Shown one piece after another: positions 35,867 to 44,071 of a stretch of 64,000 nt of DNA (the first letter of the stretch is position 1; every line of letters begins with the position of its first letter). The notes under the pieces were generated by a model, which ran no database searches, had not been told where the DNA came from, and saw only the letters and a list, made by a program, of their open reading frames with translations. The DNA lies in contig NZ_JAFKCT010000001.1 in the NCBI RefSeq assembly GCF_017254915.1, forward strand, positions 1,116,001-1,180,000, read 5' to 3'. Made by a program: the position numbers and the translations under genes. Source of the DNA: Algoriphagus oliviformis. Its GTDB lineage: Bacteria > Bacteroidota > Bacteroidia > Cytophagales > Cyclobacteriaceae.

Positions 35867-37264
35867 ATGAGCAACCAAATCTTAGTAATAGACGATGATC
35901 AGGACCTGTGCAGGGTTCTGTCCAACTTTTTGAAAAAATCAAACTATGAGGTGGACGTGGCCTACAAGGCTGGAGAGGCCCTAGAGTATCTGCGCTCCAA
36001 GTCCTACGATCTCGTTTTGTGCGATTACAAGCTGCCCGACATGACCGGGGTGGAGGCTTTGCAAAAGATCAAAGTACTCAGTCCAGACGTGGCCGTGATC
36101 ATCATCACCGGCTACAGCGATGTGCGCACGGCGGTGGAGACTTTCCGCTACGGCGCCAATGACTACGTCACCAAGCCTCTCTATCCGGACGAGTTGCTGG
36201 TGACCGTGAAGGAAACCATCCAGAAGAACCAGGAGCGAAACGAGGCCCGAAGCGGCAAGCCGGCTCCAAAGCCAAAGAAGGAAGAAAAGGGCTCCGAAAG
36301 CCAGCCCAAATTCATCTTTGGGCGCAGTGAGGCTTCCAAGTCCGTGCAGCAGTATGTGGACCTGATCGGTCCCACGGATATGTCCGTGCTGATCATCGGG
36401 GAAACAGGCACCGGAAAGGAGTTTGTCTCCAATTCCATCCATAAGCAAAGCAATCGCTCGGACAAGCCCTTCGTTGCCATAGACTGCGGTGCCTTGCCCA
36501 AAGAACTGGCCGGAAGCGAGCTTTTTGGCCACATGAAGGGATCCTTCACCGGCGCCATTGCCGACAAGCCCGGCAGCTTCGAGACGGCCAACGGGGGGAC
36601 GGTATTTCTCGACGAGATAGGAAACCTGAGCTACGAAAACCAAGTGAAGCTCCTCAGGGTGATCCAGGAGCGGAAAATCCGACGAATTGGAGGCCAAAAA
36701 GACATCAGCATCGACGTTCGCATCATCGCCGCGACCAACGAAAATCTGACCCAAGCGATCCGCGACGGCAGGTTCCGCGAGGATCTGTATCACCGAATCA
36801 ACGAATTCAAAATCGATCTCCTCCCGCTCCGTGAGCGCAAGGAAGACATACTCACTTTTGCGGAGCTGTTTTTGAAACATGCCAACCAGTCGCTCAACAA
36901 GGAGGTCAAGGGCTTTTCGGAAGAGGTCATCCAGCACTTCATGAACTACCAGTGGTATGGCAATCTCCGTGAGCTCAACAACGTGGTGAAGCGGGCCGTC
37001 CTCCTGACCAAAGGGGAAAAAGTGCAGCCTGATGCCCTTCCTGACGAGATTTCCCGGCCTAGGGCATTTGCCGCCAAGGACAATGCCGAGCCGGAGGAAG
37101 ACAGCCACACCCTGCGCTCCGTGTCCGGAGAGGCCGAAAAACAGGCTATCATCAATGCGCTGGAAGCCAGTCGCTACAACAAGTCCAAGGCAGCTGACCT
37201 GCTGCGAATAGACAGAAAAACCCTCTACAACAAGCTTAAACTTTACAAAATCCAGGACTATTAA
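35867..37264 (+). CDS. Sigma-54-dependent response regulator (NtrC family)
   Basis: A 465-aa transcription activator. Residues 1-120 are a receiver (DDDQD, Asp in LVLCDYKLPD, Lys in VTKPL). The AAA+ domain at about 145-375 has Walker A GETGTGKE, the sigma-54 contact loop as GSFTGA in place of GAFTGA, and Walker B FLDEIG. The C-terminal Fis-type helix-turn-helix is NKSKAADLLRIDRKTLYNKL. Phosphorylated oligomers would activate sigma-54 promoters from upstream sites. Related inverted repeats before its own operon, between DUF1328 and csbD, and before dps are candidate targets. rpoN is not in the window. Confidence 0.95.
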   Translation: MSNQILVIDDDQDLCRVLSNFLKKSNYEVDVAYKAGEALEYLRSKSYDLVLCDYKLPDMTGVEALQKIKVLSPDVAVIIITGYSDVRTAVETFRYGANDYVTKPLYPDELLVTVKETIQKNQERNEARSGKPAPKPKKEEKGSESQPKFIFGRSEASKSVQQYVDLIGPTDMSVLIIGETGTGKEFVSNSIHKQSNRSDKPFVAIDCGALPKELAGSELFGHMKGSFTGAIADKPGSFETANGGTVFLDEIGNLSYENQVKLLRVIQERKIRRIGGQKDISIDVRIIAATNENLTQAIRDGRFREDLYHRINEFKIDLLPLRERKEDILTFAELFLKHANQSLNKEVKGFSEEVIQHFMNYQWYGNLRELNNVVKRAVLLTKGEKVQPDALPDEISRPRAFAAKDNAEPEEDSHTLRSVSGEAEKQAIINALEASRYNKSKAADLLRIDRKTLYNKLKLYKIQDY

Positions 37265-37309
37265 ACCATCACTGAAACCTGCTGGATTTTTGGAAGAAAA
37301 TTACTCCCC

Positions 37310-39130
37310 ATGAACCATAAAAGACTACGTCTGCTCTTCTCTCTTGTCATGGGGCTGTTGATCCTGTTGTGTATATGGACCTACTGGAACCTCAGTAGCT
37401 ATGTGCGGACGGTCGGAGATATCCGAACGGTGAACATCACCACCCAGACGACCACCATGGTCATGTCGCTGATCAAGGATGCCGAGACCGGCCACCGCGG
37501 CTACCAGCTGACCGAGGACGAGGAATACCTGAAGCCGTACTATCGGGCCAAGATTGACATCCCCGCAGAGCTGGCCAAGCTGGACAGCCTCTCGGAGTTT
37601 ACCCCGGAGATCAAGGTTCCAGCCGATGAGCTGAGAATCTTGGTGGACAGGCAGTTGGCCATCATTGAGCAGATTCTACAGGCTACCAATTGGAAGAATT
37701 CCACCCTGCAGGAGGAGGAAGTGAGGCTGCTGGGTGAGGGGAAAAAAAACATGGACGAAATCCGCCGGGTAGCGGACACGATCACGCAGACCACGCGTAA
37801 GATAGTTCTCGAAGCCTTGGAAGACGAGGGGGGCTTCAAGACCCTCACGCCGATCAATTTGCTGGTAATCGCCCTGATCGCTTTCGGAGGCATTCTGTTG
37901 CTGTTTACCCGCGCGGTGATGCTGCTGGAGGAGCGTGACAAAAAATCCCAAAACCTCGAAAAGGCGCTCCTGGATCTGAAAGAGGAAACGCAAAAGCGGA
38001 TGCATGCCAGTAACCTGCTCAGAAGTGTCCTCGACAATTCCCGGGACGGAATCATGGCTGCCACCGCACTGAGGGACGAATCCGGGCAAATCATAGATTT
38101 TGAGTTTTTGCTGGTAAATGATGCTGCTGCGGAGATGGGGAACCAAAACCAGACTAAGATGATGGCCAAGACCTTCTCGGAGGTTTTTCCCAAAAACCAC
38201 GAGCAACTGCTCGCCGAGTACGCCGCGGTAGTGGATTCGGGAGTGGATTTCCGAAGGGAAATAGAGGTAGAACTCGGCGGAAACACGGTCTGGGTCAAGA
38301 TCCTGGCGGCTAAGTTCAACGACGGCTTGGTGTTTACTTTCTCCGATATCACCAAGGAAAAGGAAGTCGAGCTTCAGCTCCGCAACTATACCCAGGAGCT
38401 CATGCGCTCCAACGAGGATTTGGAGCAGTTTGCCTACGTGGCCTCCCATGACTTGCAGGAGCCGCTGCGCAAGATCCGCTCCTTTGGCGACAGGCTGGTC
38501 ACCAAGTACCACGACAAGCTGGACGACATGGGCAAAGACTACATCGAGCGCATGCAGGTGGCCTCGGGGCGTATGCAAAACCTGATCGAGGATTTGCTGG
38601 CCTTTTCCCGGATCACCCGCAGCAGTGAGCTCCCCGGCAAGGTGGACATGAAAAAATTGTTTGAGGAGATTTCAGAGGACCTTTCCGACCAGGTCAACCG
38701 GGAAGATGCCGTGCTGGAATTTCATAAAGTGCCGCCCGTGTTGGGCGTGAAGGGACAGATTCAGCGGCTTTTCCAGAATCTGATCAGCAATGCGATGAAG
38801 TTCAGAAAGGCGGAGGAACGCCCGCTGATCAAGATTTCGGGAGAAAAACTGAGTGCACTGGACGTGACAAAGGATTTTTCATTTACCCCGCGGTACAAGA
38901 ATTACGTGAAGATCACCGTTTCTGACAATGGGATCGGCTTTGACGAAAAGTACGCAGAGCAGATCTTCAACGTATTTCAGCGCCTGCACGGGAAAAACGA
39001 ATTTGAAGGTACAGGGATCGGCCTCGCCATCTGTAAGAAGATTGTGACCCATCATGGGGGGATTATCGCCGCCAAAAGTATAGAAGGAACGGGCTCTGAT
39101 TTTATTGTTATATTACCTTCATTAAACTAA
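37310..39130 (+). CDS. CHASE3-PAS membrane sensor histidine kinase
   Basis: A 606-aa kinase. Transmembrane helix 1 at residues 5-28, a CHASE3 extracytoplasmic sensor (ETGHRGYQLTEDEEYL) to about 175, helix 2 at about 183-203, a short coiled coil, and a PAS-like domain at about 235-350. HisKA carries the phospho-His in YVASHDLQEPLRKI, and HATPase has NLISNAMKF (N box), SDNGIGF (G1) and GTGIGLA (G2). It starts 45 bp after the NtrC-type regulator and 6 bp before the next response regulator, so it is the probable membrane input of this operon. The ligand is unknown. Confidence 0.93.
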   Translation: MNHKRLRLLFSLVMGLLILLCIWTYWNLSSYVRTVGDIRTVNITTQTTTMVMSLIKDAETGHRGYQLTEDEEYLKPYYRAKIDIPAELAKLDSLSEFTPEIKVPADELRILVDRQLAIIEQILQATNWKNSTLQEEEVRLLGEGKKNMDEIRRVADTITQTTRKIVLEALEDEGGFKTLTPINLLVIALIAFGGILLLFTRAVMLLEERDKKSQNLEKALLDLKEETQKRMHASNLLRSVLDNSRDGIMAATALRDESGQIIDFEFLLVNDAAAEMGNQNQTKMMAKTFSEVFPKNHEQLLAEYAAVVDSGVDFRREIEVELGGNTVWVKILAAKFNDGLVFTFSDITKEKEVELQLRNYTQELMRSNEDLEQFAYVASHDLQEPLRKIRSFGDRLVTKYHDKLDDMGKDYIERMQVASGRMQNLIEDLLAFSRITRSSELPGKVDMKKLFEEISEDLSDQVNREDAVLEFHKVPPVLGVKGQIQRLFQNLISNAMKFRKAEERPLIKISGEKLSALDVTKDFSFTPRYKNYVKITVSDNGIGFDEKYAEQIFNVFQRLHGKNEFEGTGIGLAICKKIVTHHGGIIAAKSIEGTGSDFIVILPSLN

Positions 39131-39136
39131 TCTAAT

Positions 39137-39598
39137 ATGTCAATTGTCCCTATGAATAAGCTCAATAATAAGGTCACGATCCTCATGGCGGACGACGATG
39201 CCGATGACCAGCTGCTCCTTCAGGAAGCCCTGAAGGAAAACAACATCCCCAACTCCATTCATTTTGTCGAAAACGGTGAAGAGCTGATCGATTTTCTGAA
39301 CAAAAGGGGAAAGTTTGAAGGGGTGGACTGTACTCCCGGACTGATCCTACTGGATCTGAATATGCCCAAAATGGACGGCAGACAGGCACTCAAGCTGCTC
39401 AAGGCTGACAGCATACTGAAAAAAATCCCCATCGTAGTCCTGACTACCTCACGAGCGGACTCGGATATCCTGGAATGCTATGACTTGGGAGTCAACTCCT
39501 TCATCAGCAAACCGGTAAACTTTGCCGAACTGGTCGAAGTCACCCGGGAAATCAGCAACTACTGGCTGGGCACCGTGACCCTGCCCGAATCAAAATAA
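39137..39598 (+). CDS. Response regulator, Rcp1-like single domain
   Basis: A 153-aa receiver-only protein with MADDDADD acidic cluster, phosphoacceptor in LILLDLNMPKMDG, Thr/Ser in VLTTS and Lys in ISKPV. The longer loop before the phosphoacceptor Asp and the LNMPKMDG motif are typical of Rcp1-like regulators that partner with phytochrome- or PAS-type kinases. It lies between two kinase genes (6 bp and 3 bp gaps), suggesting a phosphorelay between them. An alternative ATG at 39152 is possible. Confidence 0.9.
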   Translation: MSIVPMNKLNNKVTILMADDDADDQLLLQEALKENNIPNSIHFVENGEELIDFLNKRGKFEGVDCTPGLILLDLNMPKMDGRQALKLLKADSILKKIPIVVLTTSRADSDILECYDLGVNSFISKPVNFAELVEVTREISNYWLGTVTLPESK

Positions 39599-39601
39599 AA
39601 C

Positions 39602-41053
39602 ATGGTAATAGAGGAAATCAAAATCCTTCTGATTGAAGATGATGAGGATGATGCTTTCTTGGTAAGGGAGTACCTATCCGATGTGAAAAACTTCAGCTGC
39701 GTGCTGGACTGGGAACCCAATCCTGAGCGCGGCAAAAGCAAAATTCTAAACGGTAAGTATGACCTGTTTCTGATCGACTTCTACCTGGGCAAGTCCACCG
39801 GGCTGTCGATCATAGACTTTATCCACAAAAACCGGATCCTCACACCTGCCATCCTGCTCACCGGGCGAAACGACGCCCAGATCGATGTGGATGCCAGCAT
39901 GGCCGGAGCCTTTGACTATTTGGTCAAAGGGGATCTGCGCCCAGACATCCTGGAGCGCTCCATCCGCTACTCCATCAAGCAGGGCCGCATCATCCGTGAG
40001 CTGGACGAGAAGGAAAAGAAGTACAGATCCCTGTTTGAGCGCTCGCTGGACTGTATTTTCCTCGCCAACAGCGAGTACGCGATGCTCGAGCTCAACGATT
40101 CCTTTCTGGACTTTTTTGGATACGAGCCCTTGGAAAACGCCAATCTCCACCTGAGGGAAATCTTTGCAAACGAGGAGGATTTCGAGTTCTGTGTGGAGCA
40201 GCTCAAGACCCAAGAGGTCGTCAAGGACTTCGAAGTGGTGCTGTTGACAAAGGATCGCGAGCCCAAGGTCTGCCTGTTCAACTGCGTCTTTATCCCCGAC
40301 CAAGCGGATGACTTCTGTTGCTATCAGGGAATCATCCGGGATCTCACGTTCTGGAAAAAAGCCGAACGCGAAATGATGGTCGCCGAAAAGCTCTCCATGA
40401 CGGGCAAGCTCGCCCGCACCATCGCACACGAGATACGCAATCCCCTCACCAACCTAAACCTCGCCCTGGACAACCTCAAGGAGGAAATCTCCGAAGGGGA
40501 GGAAGGCTCCATCCTGTACACGGAGATCATCCAGCGCAGCTCCAACCGTATCGAAACCCTCATCGGCGACTTGCTCAACTCCTCCAAACCCAAAGAACTG
40601 CAGCTCGAGCTCAGCTCCCTGCACCGCATCCTGGACGACGTCCTGGAGCTGGTCAGAGACCGCGCCAAGCTGAGGGGAATCCGGATTGCCGAGGAGCTGG
40701 AGGAGGAGCTGCCGAGGATCTTTGTGGATCGGGAGAAGCTCTCCATCGCCCTGGTAAACATCCTGCTCAACGGCATCGAGGCGATCGAGCATGCAGAAGG
40801 GGTGCTTACGGTGCAGACCGAGCTTCGTGGCAATTCCATCTTCCTGATCATCGAAGACAACGGGCAGGGGATTGCCAAAGAGGACCTCAAAAAAATCTTC
40901 GACCCCTTCTATACCAGCAAGTCCGAAGGCACCGGCCTTGGCCTCACCTCCACGCTCAATATCCTTTCCAGCCACAATGCCGGCATCCAGGTCAACAGTA
41001 CCGTGGGAGTGGGCACCCGCTTCGAGATCGAGTTTCCCCTTCCCGGACATTGA
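39602..41053 (+). CDS. Hybrid receiver-PAS histidine kinase (cytoplasmic)
   Basis: A 483-aa protein. The N-terminal receiver (1-125) has LLIEDDEDD, phosphoacceptor Asp in LFLIDFYLG and Lys in YLVKGDL. A PAS domain follows at about 135-255. HisKA has the phospho-His in TIAHEIRNPLTNL, and HATPase has NILLNGIEAI, EDNGQGI and GTGLGLT. No transmembrane segment is present. A receiver placed before the kinase suggests it is itself controlled by phosphorylation from the membrane kinase of the same operon. It is the last operon gene; the 168 bp after it hold only the DUF1328 terminator. Confidence 0.93.
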   Translation: MVIEEIKILLIEDDEDDAFLVREYLSDVKNFSCVLDWEPNPERGKSKILNGKYDLFLIDFYLGKSTGLSIIDFIHKNRILTPAILLTGRNDAQIDVDASMAGAFDYLVKGDLRPDILERSIRYSIKQGRIIRELDEKEKKYRSLFERSLDCIFLANSEYAMLELNDSFLDFFGYEPLENANLHLREIFANEEDFEFCVEQLKTQEVVKDFEVVLLTKDREPKVCLFNCVFIPDQADDFCCYQGIIRDLTFWKKAEREMMVAEKLSMTGKLARTIAHEIRNPLTNLNLALDNLKEEISEGEEGSILYTEIIQRSSNRIETLIGDLLNSSKPKELQLELSSLHRILDDVLELVRDRAKLRGIRIAEELEEELPRIFVDREKLSIALVNILLNGIEAIEHAEGVLTVQTELRGNSIFLIIEDNGQGIAKEDLKKIFDPFYTSKSEGTGLGLTSTLNILSSHNAGIQVNSTVGVGTRFEIEFPLPGH

Positions 41054-41164
41054 CAGCCTGCCTTTGACACTTTCCGGGCTTGTTTAGAAGAAAAAATCGC
41101 AAGCCGCAGCTGGCAATTGTTGGGAAGAGCTTGATTTTTTACCCACTTGGAATTCTTTGGCCAC

Positions 41165-41197
41165 AAAAAAAGGCAGTCTCTGGTGAGTGAGACTGCC
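41165..41197 (-). terminator. Terminator for the DUF1328 gene
   Basis: Stem GGCAGTCTC / GAGACTGCC (41172-41197) with an 8-base loop. On the minus strand it is followed by a run of T residues. It may also stop transcription from the kinase operon. Confidence 0.8.
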
Positions 41198-41221
41198 CTT
41201 GTTCGTTCCAGCTTATCGATC

Positions 41222-41386
41222 CTACTTGAATACACGGGCTCCAAAGATGAGCGTGAGTAGAAACAAGACGATAAAAAGGAAGAACAATACCTTTGCGATG
41301 GAAGCAGCTCCCGCTGCGATTCCACCAAATCCGAATATTGCCGCGATGATCGCAACAATAAAGAATCCTAAAGCCCAACGTAACAT
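41222..41386 (-). CDS. DUF1328 small membrane protein (YtjA-like)
   Basis: A 54-aa protein. The ATG at 41386 gives the canonical family start MLRWALGFF, with two hydrophobic helices separated by a Gly-rich turn ([11 protein letters not shown]). DUF1328 proteins are tiny inner-membrane proteins often induced by envelope or starvation stress. It is divergent to csbD; a sigma-54-like element lies at 41428-41443 in front of it. Confidence 0.92.
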   Translation of the reverse strand: MLRWALGFFIVAIIAAIFGFGGIAAGAASIAKVLFFLFIVLFLLTLIFGARVFK

Positions 41387-41427
41387 AGTCGTGTGATTTT
41401 GGTGAATGTTTTTTTCCATCCCTTAGA

Positions 41428-41443
41428 GAAAAATGGATGCCAA
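41428..41443 (-). promoter_or_regulatory. Sigma-54-like element before DUF1328
   Basis: On the minus strand TTGGCATCCATTTTTC: TGGCA at -24 and a C at -12 with the correct spacing, but the -12 half is TTTC and not TTGC. It lies 41 bp before the start codon. Confidence 0.35.
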
Positions 41444-41494
41444 GCCCAATTGGGCGCTCCAAAGGCCGGTTTTTCCGGTTTTGGGGTCGGGGGA

Positions 41495-41512
41495 TGGGGA
41501 AGCCTTTCCCCA
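41495..41512. promoter_or_regulatory. GGAA-N4-TTCC palindrome between divergent DUF1328 and csbD
   Basis: TGGGGAA-GCCT-TTCCCCA is a perfect 7-bp inverted repeat placed between two divergent sigma-54-like elements. It shares the GGAA-N4-TTCC core with the repeats at 35373-35416 and, with a 6-base spacer, at 43453-43470. A further half-site TTCCCCA follows near 41528. Confidence 0.45.
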
Positions 41513-41583
41513 CCGCCACAACAAATTCCCCATTCTGATTTTTCAAAAAGGCCTTTTTTGGGCTTTTGAGCCATTTTTTGCGC

Positions 41584-41599
41584 TTGGCACCAGGCTTGA
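41584..41599 (+). promoter_or_regulatory. Sigma-54-like promoter before csbD
   Basis: TTGGCACCAGGCTTGA matches TTGGCAC-N4-TTGC with perfect spacing; only the final -12 base differs (A for C). It lies 44 bp before the csbD start. Confidence 0.5.
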
Positions 41600-41609
41600 C
41601 TATCTGGGA

Positions 41610-41626
41610 GTACAAACATTTTGTAC
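41610..41626. promoter_or_regulatory. Palindrome at the predicted csbD transcription start
   Basis: GTACAAA-CAT-TTTGTAC is a perfect 7-bp inverted repeat about 11 bp downstream of the sigma-54-like -12 element and 18 bp before the ATG. It could be a repressor site or a 5' leader hairpin. Confidence 0.3.
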
Positions 41627-41643
41627 ACTAAACCACAATCACA

Positions 41644-41838
41644 ATGAAAACGGACACCAAATTCAAGATCCAGGGTTCTTGGAAAGAACTCAAAGGAAAA
41701 CTCAAACAAAAGTATGCAGATCTGACCGACGATGATTTGCTCTATGAAGAGGGCAAAGACGAAGAGCTGATCGGGAGACTTCAGCGCAAGCTGGGTATGA
41801 CTATGGAAGAAGTGAAAGAAGAGATCAACGGGCTGTAA
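41644..41838 (+). CDS. CsbD family stress protein
   Basis: A 64-aa CsbD-like protein, recognised by FKIQGSWKELKGKLKQKYADLTDDDL at its start and the following EELIGRLQRKLG helix (signature residues GxWxxxKGKxKxxxxxLTDDDL). CsbD proteins accumulate under general stress in many bacteria; the molecular role is unknown. It is followed 39 bp later by a coiled-coil lipoprotein gene, and both end at the terminator near 42343. Confidence 0.92.
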   Translation: MKTDTKFKIQGSWKELKGKLKQKYADLTDDDLLYEEGKDEELIGRLQRKLGMTMEEVKEEINGL

Positions 41839-41877
41839 ATCGCCTTGGATTGTTCACACAACTAAACCAAGAAAATC

Positions 41878-42321
41878 ATGAAATCGAAAGCAATAGCAAT
41901 ACTGGGACTTGCGGCATTGGGATTCACTGCCATGTCCTGTGGAGAAAATAGAGCCGAAAGGCAGGCAGAAAAAGCCAACCAAGAGATGATGGGGGCCCAA
42001 AAGGACTTCGAAAAAGAGCGCGCCGAGCTGCGTGAAGACCTTAGAGAACTCGAAACCGACATCGACAAGAAGATGATGGAGCTCGAGGCGAAAAAGGAGA
42101 AAGCCGATGCGAAAATGAAAGCCGAAATCGAAGAGATGGAAGTGGAGCTCAAGCGGGAGAAAACCGAAGTGGGCCAAGCCATCGATGACCTCGAAAGAGC
42201 CACCGAAAACACTTGGGAAGACGTGAAGACTTCGGTCAACAACACGACCCGCGACATCGAGGATACTTGGAAAGAGTTCAAATCCGATGTCAAGGATACC
42301 TTCGAAAAAGACAATAAGTAA
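41878..42321 (+). CDS. Coiled-coil lipoprotein, hypothetical
   Basis: A 147-aa protein with a signal peptide and lipobox TAMSC. The mature part is nearly all charged helix with heptad-like spacing (residues 30-100), followed by WEDVKTSVNNTTRDIEDTW, which resembles the amphipathic repeats of YtxH/apolipoprotein-like stress proteins. The likely location is the periplasmic face of a membrane. It is cotranscribed with csbD by spacing. No specific function is recognised. Confidence 0.8.
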   Translation: MKSKAIAILGLAALGFTAMSCGENRAERQAEKANQEMMGAQKDFEKERAELREDLRELETDIDKKMMELEAKKEKADAKMKAEIEEMEVELKREKTEVGQAIDDLERATENTWEDVKTSVNNTTRDIEDTWKEFKSDVKDTFEKDNK

Positions 42322-42342
42322 GTAAATGGGTGATGGAGTAGG

Positions 42343-42377
42343 AAAAGGGGCTGGTTTTTAATCAGCCCTTTTGTTTT
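42343..42377 (+). terminator. Terminator after the csbD-lipoprotein pair
   Basis: Stem AAAAGGG(G)CTG / CAGCCCTTTT with one bulged G and a 9-base loop, followed by TGTTTT. Confidence 0.7.
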
Positions 42378-42413
42378 GACTAAGCCTAAAAGAATTTAAA
42401 CAGAACAATATCA

Positions 42414-43322
42414 ATGAAGCTGCTGCAAGCCTGGCAAATTCTCAAGAAGTCGGTCACTTCCTTTATGGAAGAAGACGCCTTTACCTATTCGGCGGCGATT
42501 TCATTTTACACCATGCTTTCCTTGCCGGCGGTGCTGCTGATCGTGGTGTCGATCGGAGCCACGCTGTATGAGGAAAATAGGATACAGCAGGAGCTGATCG
42601 ACCAGATCTCCAGGCTCATCGGCCCATCCACGGCGGGTCAGATCGAGCAGATTCTTGCCAAAGCTTCCATCGAGCAGCAAAGCACCCTGCTCGCCCGCAC
42701 GGTGGGCATAGGCACGCTGGTATTCAGCTCCACGACGGTCTTTTTCTCCCTACAGACGGCGATCAACAAAATCTGGAACATCGAAGCCAAGCCGGAGAAA
42801 GGCTTTGTCAAATACCTGCTCAACCGGCTGCTTTCCTTGGCCATGGTCATCGGGATAGGCTTTATCCTGATGGTTTCCCTCGTGGTGGAAGCACTCCTGG
42901 CGCTGTTCAAGAAGTTTGTGCAGGGATTCCAAGAGGAGCTGTCGGTCATCTTGATGAAAGTCGGCTCGGAGGTGGTCTCCTTTGGGATCATCATGGTGAT
43001 CTTTTCGATGATGTATAAGATCCTCCCTGATGCCAAACTCAAATGGAAGGACGTTTGGGTGGGGGGATTGATCACGGCCGCGCTCTTCATAGGAGGAAAG
43101 CTATTGATCGGCGTGTATCTGGGCGCAAGTTCCTTTACGGATGCCTATGGAGCGAGCGGCTCCTTGGTAGTCATGCTGGTGTGGACCTATTACGCCTCAT
43201 TCATTTTCCTCTTTGGGGCAAAGATCACCTACATCTACACCAAGCGCCATGGGGAGGGGATAGATACCTACGACACCGCCGTGGAAGTGCAAAACGTCAA
43301 GATCGAGACGCCGTCCGAATAG
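42414..43322 (+). CDS. YihY/virulence factor BrkB family membrane protein
   Basis: A 302-aa integral membrane protein with about six helices. The N-terminal helix contains the family signature DAFTYSAAISFYTMLSLPA, and the C-terminal part has YGASGSLVVMLVWTYY. The family was once called ribonuclease BN by mistake; its role is unknown but members recur near stress and envelope genes. It is separated from the csbD pair by a terminator and has no clear promoter of its own. Confidence 0.92.
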   Translation: MKLLQAWQILKKSVTSFMEEDAFTYSAAISFYTMLSLPAVLLIVVSIGATLYEENRIQQELIDQISRLIGPSTAGQIEQILAKASIEQQSTLLARTVGIGTLVFSSTTVFFSLQTAINKIWNIEAKPEKGFVKYLLNRLLSLAMVIGIGFILMVSLVVEALLALFKKFVQGFQEELSVILMKVGSEVVSFGIIMVIFSMMYKILPDAKLKWKDVWVGGLITAALFIGGKLLIGVYLGASSFTDAYGASGSLVVMLVWTYYASFIFLFGAKITYIYTKRHGEGIDTYDTAVEVQNVKIETPSE

Positions 43323-43452
43323 CGTTTGGGAGAAAAAACCAGACATTGTCTAGGCAGGCAGCTCTGTTTTTACCCACTTTGTGGACTTTGACAGACTTCA
43401 TTTTGCGAGGGTACCTCTACACTTTGGAAGATTTTTTTGCTTTGCCGCAGTC

Positions 43453-43470
43453 TTGCGGAATTTAATTTCC
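43453..43470. promoter_or_regulatory. GGAA/TTCC site upstream of dps
   Basis: TTGCGGAATTTAATTTCC equals the reverse complement of the right arm at 35401-35416 (TTGCGGAATAATTTCC) except for two extra T residues in the centre. It ends 42 bp before the sigma-54-like element at 43513, nearly the spacing seen at the regulator operon (37 bp). Confidence 0.5.
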
Positions 43471-43512
43471 AAAAAACAGGAGGAATGAGAATAGAAGACA
43501 AAAATCTCCAAA

Positions 43513-43527
43513 TGGTCTTGATATTGA
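43513..43527 (+). promoter_or_regulatory. Sigma-54-like element before dps
   Basis: TGGTCTTGATATTGA has the GG and TTG(A) of a -24/-12 promoter at correct spacing, but the -24 half deviates (TGGTCT for TGGCAC). It lies 30 bp before the ATG. Confidence 0.3.
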
Positions 43528-43557
43528 ATGATATGAGGAAACCAAAATAAATTAGCT

Positions 43558-44055
43558 ATGACAACCGCAACCAATCAAAAAGCAACTTTGTCCAACCATC
43601 TGAACTTGGACGAAAAACAGATGAAAAAGCTGAACGGACAACTCAATGACCTTTTGGCGGATTACCATGTCTTTTACCAAAACGTCAGAGGCTTTCACTG
43701 GAACGTAAAGGGAAACGACTTTTTCATTCTCCATGAGAAATTCGAAGAACTGTACACGCAGCTGTATCAGTCAATCGACGAGCTGGCCGAGCGCATCCTG
43801 ATGATCGGCTACCGACCTGCCCACGTGTATTCGGACTACCTGAAAAATACCATCCATAAAGAAATCACGGACGTGAAAGACGGTGACGAATGCGTCAACC
43901 ACGTCATCAACGGTCTGGGTATTCTGGTGTCCTCCCATCGCAAGACCGCGGAGACCGCCGAAGAGGCCGGAGACATCGCCACGGCAGATTTGCTGACCAA
44001 GTTTGTCGGCGATCTGGAGAAACGCATGTGGATGTTTACGATGTATAGAAAATAA
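43558..44055 (+). CDS. dps: Dps family DNA-binding/ferritin-like stress protein
   Basis: A 165-aa Dps. The intersubunit ferroxidase site is visible in FHWNVKGNDFFILHEKFEELY (His, Asp and Glu). Dps forms 12-subunit shells that oxidise iron with hydrogen peroxide and protect DNA. The N-terminal tail is short with one Lys, so DNA binding may be weak. Upstream are a GGAA/TTCC site and a sigma-54-like element; downstream is a strong hairpin. Its position beside csbD, DUF1328 and the NtrC-type regulator fits a stress regulon. Confidence 0.95.
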   Translation: MTTATNQKATLSNHLNLDEKQMKKLNGQLNDLLADYHVFYQNVRGFHWNVKGNDFFILHEKFEELYTQLYQSIDELAERILMIGYRPAHVYSDYLKNTIHKEITDVKDGDECVNHVINGLGILVSSHRKTAETAEEAGDIATADLLTKFVGDLEKRMWMFTMYRK

Positions 44056-44071
44056 CTGCCACGACCAAGCG

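Noticed and set aside
35981-37108. 375-aa frame antisense to the NtrC-type regulator
   Set aside because: No domain, and the opposite strand encodes an intact AAA+ regulator.
42414-43322. YihY as ribonuclease BN
   Set aside because: The old RNase BN label for this family is a historical misassignment; the sequence is a multi-spanning membrane protein with no nuclease motif.
43424-43440. Second sigma-54-like element TGGAAG...TTGC upstream of dps
   Set aside because: The spacing between the GG and GC is one base too long and it lies upstream of the activator-like site, the wrong order.
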